Source: Hydrogeniiclostridium mannosilyticum (lineage in GTDB: Bacteria > Bacillota > Clostridia > Oscillospirales > Acutalibacteraceae). From it: a stretch of 64,000 nucleotides of DNA. The stretch covers positions 38,792 through 102,791 of the forward strand of contig NZ_QLYR01000010.1 in assembly GCF_003268275.1 (NCBI RefSeq), given 5' to 3'. The translations under genes were made by a program, and so were the position numbers. Below are positions 7,740 to 18,833 of the stretch, one piece after another (within the stretch, counting starts at the first letter, position 1; the number at the start of each line of letters is the position of its first letter). The notes beneath the pieces were generated by a model. That model saw only the letters and a program-made list of their open reading frames with translations, searched no databases and was not told the origin of the DNA.

Positions 7740-9625
7740 TGTTCTTTCCCCTTTCCTTTATTCTGCTGGCGGCGCCTTTTCTCCCGACGGACATCCGGTT
7801 TCCTTCCCCCCCGGGGCTTTGGCGTCTTGGGCGGCCGGGCGGCGTTAACCAGCTGGTGTGTCCCGCCGCCAATCAGGTCCGGCCGGCCGGCATCGATCAA
7901 CGCCTGAACCACCTGTTCCTTCTTTTTCGGGTCATAATATTGAAGCAGCGCGCGCTGCTGTGCTTTCTCACGGTTTGTGCGCGGGACATAGACCTCCTTC
8001 AGGGTATAAGGATCCAGCCCGGTATAAAACATACAGGTTGAAATCGTCCCCGGTGTCGGGTAAAAATCCTGTACCTGATCGGGGTGGAGATGTTCCCGTT
8101 TCAGGAAAAGCGCCAGCTCCACCGCATCCTTAAGCGTGCTGCCGGGGTGGGAGGACATCAAGTATGGCACCAGGTACTGCTCCTTACCCAACCGGCGGGT
8201 AAGCTGGGCAAAACGCCGCTGAAACTCCACGTAGGCCTCTATATGCGGTTTTCCCATGCAGTCAAGCACCCCGGCGGCGCAGTGCTCCGGTGCAACCCGC
8301 AGCTGCCCGCTCACATGATATTCTACCAGCTCCCTTAAAAAGTCTGGGTTTTTGTCCTCCAATAAATAATCATAACGAATACCCGAGCGAATAAACACTT
8401 TTTTTACGCCGGGAACCGCCCGGATTTTCCGCAGCAGTTCCAGATAATCGCTGTGGCTGACCTGAAGGGCGGGGCAGGGCTTCGGCGCTAAGCATTTCCG
8501 GTCCGGGCAAAGCCCCTGGGTCTGCTGCTTTTTGCAAGAGGGGAGGCGAAAGTTTGCCGTTGGGCCCCCAACATCATGAATATACCCCTTGAAATTCGGC
8601 TGTTTTGTCAGGAGGCGCACCTCGCGCAAAATACTCTCCTCGCTCCGCGCCGTAATGGCCCGGCCCTGATGAAAGGAAATAGAACAAAAATTGCAGGCGC
8701 CAAAACAGCCGCGGTTGTGGGTAATGGAAAACTCCACCTCCCGAATTGCGGGCACCCCGCCCATTGGCTCATAGCAGGGGTGGTAGGTCCGCATATAGGG
8801 CAGCTCGTAGACCCAGTCCAGTTCCTGCTGGCTGAGCGGCGGCATAGGCGGATTCTGTACCAGCAGCAGCTTGCCGTGCTTTTGAATAACCTTTTTACCG
8901 CGTACCGCATCCTGTTCCATCTGCTGTTTGCGGCAGGAAACGGCATATTCTTTTTTGGACGCGCAGACCTGCTCGTAGCTGGGGCAATCCACGGCTGGCC
9001 CAGGCTGATACCGGGCCGCGGGGATCAGGTAGCAGGTACCCCGAATGTCCGTCATTTCGGAAATATTTTCCCCGCTGTCCAGGCGCCGGGCAATTTCTAC
9101 CGCCTGTTTTTCTCCCATCCCGTAGGAGATCAGATCCGCCTGTGAATCCAGCAGAATAGAGGGCAGCACCTTGTCCGCCCAATAATCATAGTGAGCAAAG
9201 CGCCGCAGGGAAGCCTCCAGGCCGCCGATGATGATGGGAGAATCCGGATACAGCTTTCGGATCAGCCTGGAGTAGACCGTGACCGCACGGTCCGGACGAA
9301 GGCCGGCCCGGTTGCCCGGCGAATAGGCGTCGGCCTCCCGCCGCCGGCGCGCTACCGTATAATGCGCCACCATACTGTCAATGTTTCCGGCACTGACCAT
9401 AAAGCCCAGCCGCGGCTTGCCAAACCGGGTAAAATCCTTTTCTGTCCGCCAATCCGGCTGTGCGAGAACGGCTACCCGGAACCCCTTCGCCTCCAAAACA
9501 CGGGAAATAATAGCGGGGCCAAAGGTGGAATGGTCCACATAGGCATCGCCGGTGACAATGATAAAGTCCGGGCACTCCCAGCCCAAGCTCTGTATTTCTT
9601 CTTTCGTAATTGGTAAAAACGGCAT
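7736..9625 (-). CDS. YgiQ-family radical SAM protein
   Basis: A 629-residue radical SAM protein of the YgiQ family (UPF0313). It begins MPFLPITKEEIQSLGWECPDF, has an N-terminal cobalamin-binding-like Rossmann region, and carries the iron-sulfur cluster motif CFGACNFC (C-x3-C-x2-C) near residue 310. The C-terminal tail is basic and probably disordered. Its ATG at 9625 has AAGGA upstream. It is first in a coupled cluster with the DUF3006 and Nudix genes and follows ftsK by 26 bp. The reaction it performs is not known. Confidence 0.9.
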   Translation of the reverse strand: MPFLPITKEEIQSLGWECPDFIIVTGDAYVDHSTFGPAIISRVLEAKGFRVAVLAQPDWRTEKDFTRFGKPRLGFMVSAGNIDSMVAHYTVARRRREADAYSPGNRAGLRPDRAVTVYSRLIRKLYPDSPIIIGGLEASLRRFAHYDYWADKVLPSILLDSQADLISYGMGEKQAVEIARRLDSGENISEMTDIRGTCYLIPAARYQPGPAVDCPSYEQVCASKKEYAVSCRKQQMEQDAVRGKKVIQKHGKLLLVQNPPMPPLSQQELDWVYELPYMRTYHPCYEPMGGVPAIREVEFSITHNRGCFGACNFCSISFHQGRAITARSEESILREVRLLTKQPNFKGYIHDVGGPTANFRLPSCKKQQTQGLCPDRKCLAPKPCPALQVSHSDYLELLRKIRAVPGVKKVFIRSGIRYDYLLEDKNPDFLRELVEYHVSGQLRVAPEHCAAGVLDCMGKPHIEAYVEFQRRFAQLTRRLGKEQYLVPYLMSSHPGSTLKDAVELALFLKREHLHPDQVQDFYPTPGTISTCMFYTGLDPYTLKEVYVPRTNREKAQQRALLQYYDPKKKEQVVQALIDAGRPDLIGGGTHQLVNAARPPKTPKPRGGRKPDVRREKRRRQQNKGKGKEQ

Positions 9626-9651
9626 GGTTTTGTCCTTATCTCAACTGACCT

Positions 9652-12225
9652 TTATTCCGGCTTAACCGATGGTTCGTCCGGCTTCTGCATATTCATTTCC
9701 AGCCACTGCTGGTAGGTAATCAGCACCTGGCGGGGCTTGCTCCCCTCATGCGGGCCGACAATCCCCATCTGCTCCATTTCGTCGATCAGCCGCCCAGCAC
9801 GGGCATAGCCCACGTGCAGCCGCCTTTGCAGCAGAGAGGTGGAGGCCTGCCCCGATTCGACCACGCATTTCACCGCATCGGGGATCATCGGGTCCGTGTC
9901 TTCAGAGGCTATGCCGCCTTCTGCCTTCCCCTTATCTTCCACCGCATTCTTTTCAATTTCCTCAATGATTCCGGCATCGTACTCGTGATTTCCCTCGCTC
10001 TTCATAAAGCCGGCGATGCTCTCAATTTCATTGTCGCTGACAAAGCAGCCCTGTACCCGGATGGGCTTTTGGCTGCCGATGGGGGCAAACAGCATATCAC
10101 CGCGCCCCAACAGCTTCTCAGCGCCGCCCATATCCAGAATCGTCCGCGAATCCACCTGCGACGAGACGGTCAGGGCAATCCGGCTTGGAATATTCGCCTT
10201 AATCAGCCCGGTAATAACATCCACAGAGGGCCGCTGCGTGGCAATCACCAGATGCATTCCAGCGGCACGGGCCATCTGGGCGAGGCGGCAGATGGAATCC
10301 TCCACTTCATTCGGCGCCGCCATCATCAGGTCCGCCAGCTCGTCCACAATAATGACTATCTGCGGCATATGCAGCATGGGCTGCCCCTGGTCATCCGTAT
10401 AATTGCACGAGGCCGCCAGCGCATTGTAGCCGGACAGGTCCCTTACATTGCAGTCGGCAAAAATTTTATAGCGCTTGAGCATCTCGGTAACGGCCCAGTT
10501 CAGCGCCCCTGCCGCTTTACGCGGATCGGTGACAACGGGCACCAGCAAATGCGGAAGGCCGTTATATACCCCCAGTTCAACCACCTTGGGGTCAATCATC
10601 AGAAAACGTACGTCCTCCGGCGTGCTCTTATAGAGCAGGCTGATAATCATCGCATTGATGCAGACGGATTTACCGGAGCCCGTGGTGCCCGCAATCAGCA
10701 AATGCGGCATTTTGGCAAGATCCGCCACGGTGACGCTGCCGGCTATATCGCGCCCGAGCACCACCGTCAACGGGCTCTTAGCTGTCTGGAAGCTGTTGCT
10801 TTCAATCAGCTCGCGCATACGCACAGTCGTGACACGCTGATTGGGCACCTCAATGCCGACGGCAGCCTTTCCGGGGATGGGGGCCTCGATGCGCACACCG
10901 GTGGCGGCAAGGTTCATGGCAATATCATCCGCCAGATTAGTAATCTTGCTAATTTTAACACCCGGTGCCGGCTGAAGCTCATAGCGGGTAACGGACGGGC
11001 CGCGCGAAATGTCAATAATCTTAGTCTGTACGCCGAAGCTCTTCAGCGTCTCCGTCAGCATCCGCCCGCTTGTCTGCAACTCATTAGTCACGTCCCCTTC
11101 GTCTGCTTCCTTGGTAGCCTCCAGCATGGAAACCGGCGGAAAATGAGGGGACGAGGTCGGCGCCTGGGAAGCCGGCTCGTTGAGCAGCTCCTCCGGAACC
11201 GGCGTGCCGATTACGCCCTTTTCCTTTTTCTTTGCCGCCTCTTTTTCCTCCTTGGAGGCCCGGCGGCTCAAAAAGCTGCCGGCAGCGGCGTCCTCGCCGT
11301 TCTCTCTGGCCACGGCGGGCGCCTGCTCTGCCCGGGCCTCCTGAACGCCTGGCTGAATTTCCCGCTGGGGCTCTGCCGCCGGCGCTCCGGACGGCTTGTT
11401 GATGTCAAAGACCTTTTCCAGCTTCTCCAGCTTTTCATTTTTTGTCTTAGGGGACTGCACCGGATGCATGGGCAGCTCATCCTTATCGAGCGCGATGTCA
11501 ATATTGGTCTGCCTGCGATGGATTTCCTGGCGGCGTTCCCGCGCAGTCCCCACAGCCGTACCAACCATTGCCGCCGGTTTGGCAACAGCGCGGAACAGTT
11601 TAACCATGCTGGTGCCTGTTAGAATCATCACCGCTACGAAAAGCAGCAGAATAATTACAATTTTGCCGCCGATTGCCCCCAGGCCCAACACCACCGGGTA
11701 ACCGATCAGCCCCCCGAAGAACCCGGCGCCGCGCCGGGCGGAGCCGTCCGTGTACAATTTGACAATCAGCTCGCCGAAGCCCAGCTCACCGGGCTCATAG
11801 GAGAAAATATAGACAGCCCCGCACAACAGCAAAATGATAACAACCATCAAAACAATCTTTGCACTCATCTTATTGCTGTAGCGCTCAAAGGCCGTCACGA
11901 TAGATATGTATAAAAGCAGAACCGGCCACATGATTGCGCAGACTCCAAAGAGCCCCATGATCTGCACATGAAGCCAGTTCCAGATGTTCTCACCCGGAAT
12001 TAGTACAACGCACGCCATTAGAACCGCGGCGGCAAAGATGACCACCGCCATAATCTGGTTACGCTGTTTAATGAGCTCCAGCTCCCGCATTTTTTTCTGC
12101 ATGGCCTCTTCCTTCGTCATGCGGGGCTGCTGCTGTTTAGGCCTCCGCGCCGCGCCGCCGGACTTCGGCGTCCGTTTTGCGGGCGGACTCTTCGGGGCTG
12201 AACCGCTTTTTTTTCGTTGCGCCAT
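9652..12225 (-). CDS. ftsK: DNA translocase FtsK/SpoIIIE
   Basis: This 857-residue protein is a membrane-anchored hexameric DNA pump that clears chromosomes from the division or sporulation septum. It has a basic N-terminus, four to five membrane spans between about residues 58 and 215, an acidic/Pro-rich linker, a RecA-like motor with Walker A GTTGSGKS near 512-519 and Walker [12 protein letters not shown], and a C-terminal gamma winged-helix domain that reads KOPS/SRS-type DNA sequences. An AGAGGG site precedes the ATG at 12225. tepA and uppP lie upstream on the same strand; the tepA association is also seen in Bacillus (tepA-spoIIIE). Confidence 0.96.
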   Translation of the reverse strand: MAQRKKSGSAPKSPPAKRTPKSGGAARRPKQQQPRMTKEEAMQKKMRELELIKQRNQIMAVVIFAAAVLMACVVLIPGENIWNWLHVQIMGLFGVCAIMWPVLLLYISIVTAFERYSNKMSAKIVLMVVIILLLCGAVYIFSYEPGELGFGELIVKLYTDGSARRGAGFFGGLIGYPVVLGLGAIGGKIVIILLLFVAVMILTGTSMVKLFRAVAKPAAMVGTAVGTARERRQEIHRRQTNIDIALDKDELPMHPVQSPKTKNEKLEKLEKVFDINKPSGAPAAEPQREIQPGVQEARAEQAPAVARENGEDAAAGSFLSRRASKEEKEAAKKKEKGVIGTPVPEELLNEPASQAPTSSPHFPPVSMLEATKEADEGDVTNELQTSGRMLTETLKSFGVQTKIIDISRGPSVTRYELQPAPGVKISKITNLADDIAMNLAATGVRIEAPIPGKAAVGIEVPNQRVTTVRMRELIESNSFQTAKSPLTVVLGRDIAGSVTVADLAKMPHLLIAGTTGSGKSVCINAMIISLLYKSTPEDVRFLMIDPKVVELGVYNGLPHLLVPVVTDPRKAAGALNWAVTEMLKRYKIFADCNVRDLSGYNALAASCNYTDDQGQPMLHMPQIVIIVDELADLMMAAPNEVEDSICRLAQMARAAGMHLVIATQRPSVDVITGLIKANIPSRIALTVSSQVDSRTILDMGGAEKLLGRGDMLFAPIGSQKPIRVQGCFVSDNEIESIAGFMKSEGNHEYDAGIIEEIEKNAVEDKGKAEGGIASEDTDPMIPDAVKCVVESGQASTSLLQRRLHVGYARAGRLIDEMEQMGIVGPHEGSKPRQVLITYQQWLEMNMQKPDEPSVKPE

Positions 12226-12313
12226 ATTCTTTCCCTCTTTTTCACATCCTCAAGCCGGTAAGACCGGGCCGCCTTTATTCGTTATGCTCATATTTCTCCT
12301 GCCGCCGGGGCAT

Positions 12314-13285
12314 TTACCGGGGCAGCATTACCGCAAGTGTGTCCCCCGTAAAGAGGTTGCTGCCGGTGCCCTGTTCAATAAAGCTGATGACCAATACAGC
12401 GATGCCCAAAACGGCGGTATAAATGATGAACGGAAGCAGCTTGTTGCTGGCAACCATCCAGCGCAGCAGCTTAATGGCAAAAAAACCTACAACCGCCGCT
12501 ACCACAACACCGATTATCATCGGCAGCACCGGAACCTCGGCACCCTCTATCAGCGCATCCTTAAGCTCCAGCACCGCCGCAGCCAGGATAGAGGGAATCC
12601 CGATGACGAAGGAATAGTCCAGCGCCGCCTGGCGGTTGATGCCGCGCAGCAGGCCGGCCGAAAGTGTGGATCCGGAACGGGAAAGGCCGGGCAGTATGGC
12701 CGCAAAACACTGTGCAAGCCCCACGCTGAGCGCATCAATTACATTAAACCTACGGCGTCCAACCGGATGATGCTTGCCCTGTTTGGGCTCCGCCTCAAAG
12801 CGGGCGACCATTTTTTTACTCTTCATCAGGCCGAGCGTCAGCAAAATGCTGGTCAGCAGCAGCGAGAACCCGACAATCATGATGGATTGGCCGTTGGCGA
12901 AGCTCTCGCCGATGTCCTTGAGATTCATGCCGGTTCCGGGAATGGGAATGAACAGTAAAAACAGCGGCAGAAGGCCGATAATCAGCATCATAACCAGGTT
13001 CCTGTCCCCGTTCATTTCACTCCATTTGAATTTGCCGGTAAAGAGGTCGCGGACCATGCGGCAGAACTCCTTAACCAACCGCCAGATCAGCTTGTGGTAA
13101 ACGAGCAGTACGGCCGCCAGGGTGCCCAGGTGCAGCATAACGTCGAACAGCAGGCCCGAAAGCCCCGAGGTGTGGCTGCCCATTAAATGCTGTGACAAAG
13201 CCAGATGGCCGCTGCTGGAAACGGGCAGAAACTCCGTTGCCCCCTGAAGAATGCCTTGGATGATGGCCTGAAAAATTTCATTCAT
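12314..13285 (-). CDS. uppP: Undecaprenyl-diphosphatase UppP (BacA)
   Basis: UppP removes a phosphate from undecaprenyl diphosphate, regenerating the lipid carrier used for peptidoglycan and wall polymers. The product is an integral membrane protein with the family motif EFLPVSSSGH (residues 18-27) and the second motif GLSRSGST. At 323 residues it is some 40-50 longer than typical; the excess is mostly a cationic cytoplasmic loop (KQGKHHPVGRRR region) between membrane spans. GGAGG lies 11 bp before the ATG. It lies between tepA and ftsK on the same strand. Confidence 0.95.
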   Translation of the reverse strand: MNEIFQAIIQGILQGATEFLPVSSSGHLALSQHLMGSHTSGLSGLLFDVMLHLGTLAAVLLVYHKLIWRLVKEFCRMVRDLFTGKFKWSEMNGDRNLVMMLIIGLLPLFLLFIPIPGTGMNLKDIGESFANGQSIMIVGFSLLLTSILLTLGLMKSKKMVARFEAEPKQGKHHPVGRRRFNVIDALSVGLAQCFAAILPGLSRSGSTLSAGLLRGINRQAALDYSFVIGIPSILAAAVLELKDALIEGAEVPVLPMIIGVVVAAVVGFFAIKLLRWMVASNKLLPFIIYTAVLGIAVLVISFIEQGTGSNLFTGDTLAVMLPR

Positions 13286-13390
13286 AAGCTATGTAAACCT
13301 CCAAAATCTGTGTAAGCCTAAATACGGCCGCAAAATACGCCGGTATGTAATCCCCGCCGCCGGGGATTGGTAAAGGGTGCGCCGTAAGGC

Positions 13391-14125
13391 TCAGGGTGTT
13401 TTTTTCTTTTTTCTGTTTGTCTGCTTTCTGCGCTTGTCAATCATGCCGTAAAGGCAGTCAATGGCCTCGGAAAGCGTGCCCAGGGAGTCGATCAGCCCCT
13501 CCTCAACAGCGTCGGCCCCATCTAAAACCGTGCCGACATCCATAACAAGTTCCTGTGTGTTCATTGCCAGCTCGTAAAACCGCTCGGAAGAGATGTGGGA
13601 ATTGGAGGTGACAAAACGGGTGATGCGCTCCTGCATGCGCTGAAAATAGTCCAGCGTCTGCGGCACCCCCAGCATCAGGCCGCTCATCCGTACAGGGTGA
13701 ACCGTCATGGTAGCGCTCGCGGCAATAAAGCTGTGCTTTGCCGCAACCGCCAGCGGTACGCCAATGGAATGCCCGCCGCCCAGCACCAGGCTCACCGTCG
13801 GCTTCTTCATACCGGCAATCAGCTCGGCAAGCGCCAGCCCAGCCTCAACGTCACCGCCCACCGTGTTTAAAATCATCAGCAGGCCGTCGATTTTCTCGTC
13901 TTCCTCAATGGATACCAGCTGCGGGATAACATGCTCATACTTCGTTGTTTTATTTTGCGAGGGCAGCACATTATGCCCTTCGATTTGGCCGATGATGGTC
14001 AGGCAATGAATCGAATGCTCATTGTCCCCGGTAATAATGGACCCCGTGTCAACAATCTGCTGCACCTGAAGCTCATCCTTTTCCTGCTTTTCCATATCGG
14101 CAGAATCGCCCGTGTAGTTTTTCAT
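13391..14125 (-). CDS. tepA: ClpP-like serine protease TepA
   Basis: A 244-residue cytoplasmic ClpP/crotonase-fold protease of the TepA (YmfB) type, linked in Bacillus to presecretory protein handling and spore peptide degradation. The oxyanion strand GGDVEAG (90-96), the nucleophile region GGGHSIG (Ser120) and the catalytic His in TVHPVR (His143) are all present. The C-terminus is a lysine-rich tail. AGGAGG precedes the ATG at 14125. Gene order tepA-uppP-ftsK places it with division and sporulation genes. Confidence 0.9.
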   Translation of the reverse strand: MKNYTGDSADMEKQEKDELQVQQIVDTGSIITGDNEHSIHCLTIIGQIEGHNVLPSQNKTTKYEHVIPQLVSIEEDEKIDGLLMILNTVGGDVEAGLALAELIAGMKKPTVSLVLGGGHSIGVPLAVAAKHSFIAASATMTVHPVRMSGLMLGVPQTLDYFQRMQERITRFVTSNSHISSERFYELAMNTQELVMDVGTVLDGADAVEEGLIDSLGTLSEAIDCLYGMIDKRRKQTNRKKKKTP

Positions 14126-14465
14126 TATTACACCGCCTCCTGGCTTTAGTTTGTCTCAGCCGGAGGAAAATCATACACAGCCGGACGGAGAAAATTGGAG
14201 GCCGCCCTGTTCTCTACTGGCATGATTATGTGCGTTATTTTATTATTATAACATTGTAAATTTAATCCATCAAGGTCTCAGCGTTTTTTCCCGCTGCCCG
14301 CGCTGAAAAAAACAGCCTCATCAGCCGCCGGCAGGCCTTGCCGCTCCCCGTAAGCGGCGGTTTCATGTGGTTTTTTTCAGAGAGGCCTCGGCTTTGGGCG
14401 GGTTTCTTCGGTTTAAATATCTAAAACAGCGGGCCAAAAAAGAAGAATTATTTTACGAATAATCA

Positions 14466-14483
14466 TTGTCAATAGATTGACAA
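14466..14483 (+). promoter_or_regulatory. Rex-like operator overlapping the acn -35 box
   Basis: TTGTCAA-TAGA-TTGACAA is a perfect inverted repeat with the 7-4-7 architecture of Rex operators (clostridial consensus TTGTTAA-N4-TTAACAA), matching 12 of 14 defined positions. With one flanking base on each side it extends to a 20-bp palindrome. Its right arm contains the TTGACA of the acn promoter, so a bound repressor would block RNA polymerase. A rex gene is the third gene of the same cluster. Confidence 0.6.
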
Positions 14484-14505
14484 TCTTTCATTTTTGGCCC
14501 ATAAT
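14477..14505 (+). promoter_or_regulatory. Promoter for acn-icd
   Basis: TTGACA at 14477-14482 and CATAAT at 14500-14505 are 17 bp apart, about 60 bp before the acn ATG. The -35 box lies inside the Rex-like palindrome. Confidence 0.75.
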
Positions 14506-14564
14506 AATTTATATTTCATCTTATACCTATTTAAAATATCTCTGTATCAGGAGGAATCTGCTTT

Positions 14565-16496
14565 ATGGGACTTACCATTGCCCAGAAAATCATTCAAAAT
14601 CATTTGGTGTCCGGTGAAATGAAGCCGGGCTGCGACATCGGGTTAAAGATTGACCAGACCTTAACGCAGGACGCAACGGGAACAATGGCTTACCTTGAGT
14701 TTGAGGCGATGGGCGTCCCCCGCGTAAAAACGGAGAAAAGCGTCGCCTATATTGACCATAACACCCTTCAGACCGGTTTTGAAAATGCCGACGACCACCG
14801 CTTTATCCAAAGCGTGGCCAAAAAACATGGCATTTGGTTCTCCCGCCCTGGAAACGGAATCTGCCACCAAGTGCATCTGGAGCGCTTCGGTGTGCCCGGT
14901 AAGACCCTAATCGGCTCCGACAGCCATACACCCACCGGCGGCGGCATCGGCATGCTGGCAATGGGTGCGGGCGGCCTGGACGTAGCGGTCGCAATGGGCG
15001 GCGGCCCTTACTACATCTCCATGCCGAAGATGCTGCGGGTAAACCTGACCGGCAAGCTCAGCCCCTGGGTTTCCGCCAAGGACGTTATCCTGAAGGTGCT
15101 GCAGCTGCTCTCCGTCAAGGGCGGCGTGGGTAAGATTGTGGAATACAGCGGCGAGGGCGTCAAGAGCCTTTCCGTACCGGAGCGCGCCACCATCACCAAT
15201 ATGGGCGCGGAGTTGGGCGCAACCACCTCCATTTTCCCCTCCGATGAAGTGACGCGCAGCTTTTTACAGGCGCAGGGGCGCGGCCAGGATTGGGTAGAGC
15301 TTTCCTCCGATCCAGACGCCGTCTACGACGAGGAGGTCTCCATTGACCTCTCCGCGCTGGAGCCGCTGGCCGCCTGCCCGCACAGCCCCGACAATGTCAA
15401 GAGCTTAAAGGAGATCGGCGCCATCAAGGTCGACCAGGTCTGCATCGGCTCCTGCACCAATTCCTCTTATCTCGACCTCATGCGCGTGGCGTCCATCCTG
15501 AAGGGAAAAACCGTACATCCGGACGTGAGCCTCGCCATCGCCCCAGGCAGCAAGCAGGTTTACAACATGCTTGCCATGAACGGAGCGCTGGCAGACATTA
15601 TCGCGGCGGGCGCCCGTGTGCTTGAGTGTGCCTGCGGCCCCTGCATCGGGATGGGCCAATCGCCCAACTCCAAGGGCATCAGCCTGCGTACCTTTAACCG
15701 CAACTTTGAGGGCCGCTCCGGTACGGCGGACGGGCAGATCTACCTGGTCAGCCCGGAGACCGCGGCAGCTTCCGCCCTTGCCGGCGTGTTGACCGACCCC
15801 AGAACGCTGGGCGAGGAAGCCCCCATCGCGCTGCCGGAGCATTTCCTGATTAACGACAACATGGTCGAGGCGCCGGCCTCCGAGGCTGAGATGGACTCCG
15901 TGGAGATTCTCCGCGGCCCCAACATCAAGGAGTTCCCGGTTACCGGCCCGCTGGAAGAAACCATCGCCGCCAAGGCGCTGCTGAAGGTCGGCGACAATAT
16001 TACAACCGATCACATCATGCCTGCCGGCGCTAAAATTCTGCCCTACCGCTCCAACATCCCCTACCTGTCCAATTTCTGCTTCGGCGTCTGTGATAAGGAG
16101 TTCCCGGCACGCTGCCGTGAGTACGGCCCCAGCGTCGTCGTCGGCGGCCAGAACTACGGGCAGGGCTCCTCCCGCGAGCACGCGGCGCTGGTTCCGCTCT
16201 ACCTTGGGGTCAAGGCCGTTCTGGTCAAGAGCTTTGCCCGCATCCACTGTGCCAACCTCGCCAACGCCGGCATCTTGCCGCTGATCTTCAAAAATGAGGC
16301 CGATTACGACAAAATCGACCAGATGGACGAGCTGGAGCTGAAGAATGTCCGCAAAGCCATTGAGGACAACGCGCCGGTTATTGTAAGCGACAAGACAAAG
16401 GGCATCGAAATTGAAACCGAGGCCGTGCTCTCCCAGCGCCAGCGCGAGATGGTGCTGGCCGGCGGCCTGCTGAATTATACGCGTGAGCAGAACTGA
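14565..16496 (+). CDS. acn: Aconitate hydratase
   Basis: Aconitase isomerises citrate to isocitrate through cis-aconitate. The 643-residue protein is the short form common in clostridia and related to homoaconitase/isopropylmalate isomerase. The [4Fe-4S] ligands are visible as the Cys in GSCTN (Cys297) and the pair in CGPC (Cys357, Cys360); the swivel domain follows with [21 protein letters not shown] precedes the ATG at 14565. icd follows after 20 bp and rex after that, giving the oxidative branch to 2-oxoglutarate with a redox sensor. No citrate synthase is in the window. The promoter carries a Rex-like site. Confidence 0.95.
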   Translation: MGLTIAQKIIQNHLVSGEMKPGCDIGLKIDQTLTQDATGTMAYLEFEAMGVPRVKTEKSVAYIDHNTLQTGFENADDHRFIQSVAKKHGIWFSRPGNGICHQVHLERFGVPGKTLIGSDSHTPTGGGIGMLAMGAGGLDVAVAMGGGPYYISMPKMLRVNLTGKLSPWVSAKDVILKVLQLLSVKGGVGKIVEYSGEGVKSLSVPERATITNMGAELGATTSIFPSDEVTRSFLQAQGRGQDWVELSSDPDAVYDEEVSIDLSALEPLAACPHSPDNVKSLKEIGAIKVDQVCIGSCTNSSYLDLMRVASILKGKTVHPDVSLAIAPGSKQVYNMLAMNGALADIIAAGARVLECACGPCIGMGQSPNSKGISLRTFNRNFEGRSGTADGQIYLVSPETAAASALAGVLTDPRTLGEEAPIALPEHFLINDNMVEAPASEAEMDSVEILRGPNIKEFPVTGPLEETIAAKALLKVGDNITTDHIMPAGAKILPYRSNIPYLSNFCFGVCDKEFPARCREYGPSVVVGGQNYGQGSSREHAALVPLYLGVKAVLVKSFARIHCANLANAGILPLIFKNEADYDKIDQMDELELKNVRKAIEDNAPVIVSDKTKGIEIETEAVLSQRQREMVLAGGLLNYTREQN

Positions 16497-16516
16497 AACG
16501 GATGGAGGCGAAAGGA

Positions 16517-17725
16517 ATGGATAAAATACAGATGAAAACCCCGCTCGTCGAAATGGACGGCGACGAGATGACCCGGGTGCTCTGGCAGCAAATTAAGGAC
16601 ACCCTGCTGACGCCCTACATCGACCTGAAAACAGAGTATTACGACCTGGGCCTAAAGCACCGGGATGAAACCGGCGACCAGGTCACCATAGACAGCGCCG
16701 AGGCAACCAAAAAATATGGCGTCGCGGTTAAATGCGCGACCATTACCCCAAATGCCGCCCGCATGGAAGAATACAACCTGCATGAGATGTGGAAATCCCC
16801 GAACGGAACCATCCGCGCCATTCTGGACGGCACCGTATTCCGCGCGCCGATTCTGGTCAAGGGCATTAACCCCTATATCCCCACCTGGGAGAAGCCCATC
16901 ACGCTAGCCCGCCACGCCTATGGCGACGTTTACCGCAACACCGAGCTGCAGGTTGCCGCCGGCTCTAAGGCAGAGCTGGTAGTAACTGATGCCCAGGGCA
17001 ACGAAACCCGGGCGCTGATTCACCAATTCAAAGGTGGCGGCGTCGTTCAGGGGATGCACAACCTTGACGGCAGCATCACGAGCTTTGCGCGGGTATGCTT
17101 CGACTATGCGCTGGACACCAAGCAGGATCTTTGGTTTGCCACCAAGGACACCATCTCTAAAAAATACGACCACCGCTTCAAGGATATTTTCCAGGAGATT
17201 TTTGACGAAGAGTACAAGGAGCGCTTTGAAGCGGCAGGGCTCGAATATTTCTACACACTAATAGACGATGCTGTATCGAGGGTTATCCGTTCCAGAGGCG
17301 GTTTCATCTGGGCCTGCAAGAATTATGACGGCGATGTTATGAGCGACATGGTGGCCACAGCGTTCGGCAGCCTGGGAATGATGACCAGCGTGCTGGTTTC
17401 TCCGGATGGTGCTTACGAATACGAGGCGGCCCACGGCACGGTAACCCGCCATTATTATAAATATCTGAAGGGTGAAAAAACCTCAACCAACCCCATTGCG
17501 ACTATTTTTGCCTGGAGCGGCGCCCTGAGAAAGCGCGGCGAGCTGGACGGCCTGCCGGATCTCTGCCGCTTCGCCGGTATTTTGGAACAGGCTTGCAAGG
17601 ACACCATTGAGGCTGGCGTAATGACCGGGGATTTGGCAGCCCTCTCTACCCTGGCGGAAAAACGCGTGGTTGATTCTGAAGTCTTTCTGGCAGAAATTAA
17701 CCGCCGTTTGGCTGAAAAGCTGTAA
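16517..17725 (+). CDS. icd: NADP-dependent isocitrate dehydrogenase (eukaryotic type)
   Basis: The enzyme oxidatively decarboxylates isocitrate to 2-oxoglutarate with NADP. The 402-residue sequence matches the homodimeric type II family shared with eukaryotes: [15 protein letters not shown] at the start, [19 protein letters not shown], and [15 protein letters not shown]-like ending around residue 310. This differs from the E. coli-type enzyme. The ATG at 16517 is used because GGAGG lies at 16504-16508; an ATG at 16502 has no proper ribosome site. It is 20 bp downstream of acn and probably supplies 2-oxoglutarate for glutamate. Confidence 0.95.
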   Translation: MDKIQMKTPLVEMDGDEMTRVLWQQIKDTLLTPYIDLKTEYYDLGLKHRDETGDQVTIDSAEATKKYGVAVKCATITPNAARMEEYNLHEMWKSPNGTIRAILDGTVFRAPILVKGINPYIPTWEKPITLARHAYGDVYRNTELQVAAGSKAELVVTDAQGNETRALIHQFKGGGVVQGMHNLDGSITSFARVCFDYALDTKQDLWFATKDTISKKYDHRFKDIFQEIFDEEYKERFEAAGLEYFYTLIDDAVSRVIRSRGGFIWACKNYDGDVMSDMVATAFGSLGMMTSVLVSPDGAYEYEAAHGTVTRHYYKYLKGEKTSTNPIATIFAWSGALRKRGELDGLPDLCRFAGILEQACKDTIEAGVMTGDLAALSTLAEKRVVDSEVFLAEINRRLAEKL

Positions 17726-17945
17726 GCCGTTCTCTCAGCACGTGAACAAAACCGGCTTTATTCCCCTTGCCCAGCGCCCTTTTCGGTTCCGGGCGCAAAG
17801 CAAGCCGTTTCCGAGCCCCGCTACTGCGGAGGCCTGTGGATGTTCCGGGTTGAACCGATGACGATTGAACGAAAGATTTGATGCACGGTATTTTGGGGAA
17901 CCCGATGCGGTATATGATGGAGAATGAATGGAGGAACACAACACT

Positions 17946-18587
17946 ATGGCAAAACGAGAAAATATTTCCATGTCGGTCATCCGCAGACTTCCTCGTTATT
18001 ACCGCTTTCTGCGCCAGCTGAGAGAAACAGGTGTGACAAGGATTTCTTCCACCGAGCTTTCGGTCAAGCTGGGTCTCACCGCTTCGCAAATCCGGCAGGA
18101 CCTCAACTGCTTCGGCGGATTCGGCCAACAGGGCTACGGATATATTGTAGATCAGCTCTGCCTGGAAATTGGAAATATTCTAGGCCTGAAGGGCGGGTAT
18201 AAGGCAATATTGGTCGGCGCCGGGAATTTAGGCCAGGCCATCGCCTCCCATATGAACTTTACCGAGGACGGCTTCGAGCTGGCCGGCATCTTTGACAGCT
18301 CCCCGTTTAAAATCGGAAACCGCATCGGCAATTTAGAGGTCTCCGACACATCCGAGCTGGAGGCCTTCTGCGCTGAGCAAAAACCGACCATGGCGGCGCT
18401 CTGCGTCCCCAGAGAGGCAGTCGAAAAGCTGAGTGACCAGCTTTATCAGCTCGGTATCCGCAGCTTTTGGAACTTCAGCCACTATGACATCTCTGTAAAA
18501 TACCCTGATGTAATTGTTGAAAATGTTCATCTCAACGACAGTCTGATGACACTGTGCTACCGTATACACAACGCTAAGGAAAGCTGA
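17946..18587 (+). CDS. rex: Redox-sensing transcriptional repressor Rex
   Basis: Rex binds DNA when NADH/NAD+ is low and releases it when NADH rises, controlling fermentation genes in Firmicutes. The 213-residue protein has the N-terminal winged helix (VIRRLPRYYRFL at 11-22, then SSTELSVKLGLTASQIRQDL) and a Rossmann domain with GAGNLGQA at 91-98. The ATG at 17946 gives the standard MAKRENIS start, with GGAGG at 17930-17934; an ATG at 17928 is in frame but less typical. It lies 220 bp after icd. Rex-like sites lie upstream of acn and of the convergent CoA-transferase. Confidence 0.95.
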   Translation: MAKRENISMSVIRRLPRYYRFLRQLRETGVTRISSTELSVKLGLTASQIRQDLNCFGGFGQQGYGYIVDQLCLEIGNILGLKGGYKAILVGAGNLGQAIASHMNFTEDGFELAGIFDSSPFKIGNRIGNLEVSDTSELEAFCAEQKPTMAALCVPREAVEKLSDQLYQLGIRSFWNFSHYDISVKYPDVIVENVHLNDSLMTLCYRIHNAKES

Positions 18588-18619
18588 GGACCTCAGGTAT
18601 TAAAAGGATAACGCCATAA

Positions 18620-18675
18620 AACAACAAAAGCGCCCGCCGTGGAATACAAACCCACGGAAGGGCGCTTCTGTTGTT
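18620..18675 (+). terminator. Long terminator-like hairpin after rex
   Basis: An almost perfect inverted repeat: AACAACAAAAGCGCCC faces GGGCGCTTCTGTTGTT with one mismatch, and an inner CCGTGG faces CCACGG. The A-rich left arm and T-rich right arm suggest a bidirectional terminator, here placed 33 bp after the rex stop. The stem of more than 20 bp is longer than usual. Confidence 0.55.
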
Positions 18676-18833
18676 GAGGCTCACAGCACCCGAACGCCTT
18701 GAAAATATCCATCGGCTCAGGCAGAAGCGTCTCCTCCTCTCCCGCACGTTCTTTCTTATACGCCCGGTAGGCCGCTGTCGTTCCCCTGGAAGCTTTAGCC
18801 TGGGCCGCATATCGAGCCAATCTTCTTTTGATT

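Larger units (their letters stand above)
14126..14564. other. Divergent intergenic region tepA/acn
   Basis: This 439-bp gap holds no convincing gene. It carries several GC-rich hairpins (for example TCAGCG/CGCTGA at about 14279-14307 and GCCGCT/AGCGGC at about 14340-14358), then an AT-rich stretch with the acn promoter and an 18-bp Rex-like operator at 14466-14483. The role of the GC hairpins is unclear; they could belong to the tepA leader. Confidence 0.6.

Noticed and set aside
9748-11622. Long plus-strand frame opposite ftsK (also similar long frames opposite tmcAL, acn, fakA, GH38 and others)
   Set aside because: Complement of a clear gene in GC-rich sequence; no ribosome site and protein-like motifs absent.
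18593-18820. Minus-strand open frame of 75 codons between two hairpins (TTG start at 18820)
   Set aside because: Reads through a terminator-like inverted repeat and has no ribosome site; its N-terminal half looks somewhat protein-like, but it lies after the CoA-transferase terminator.
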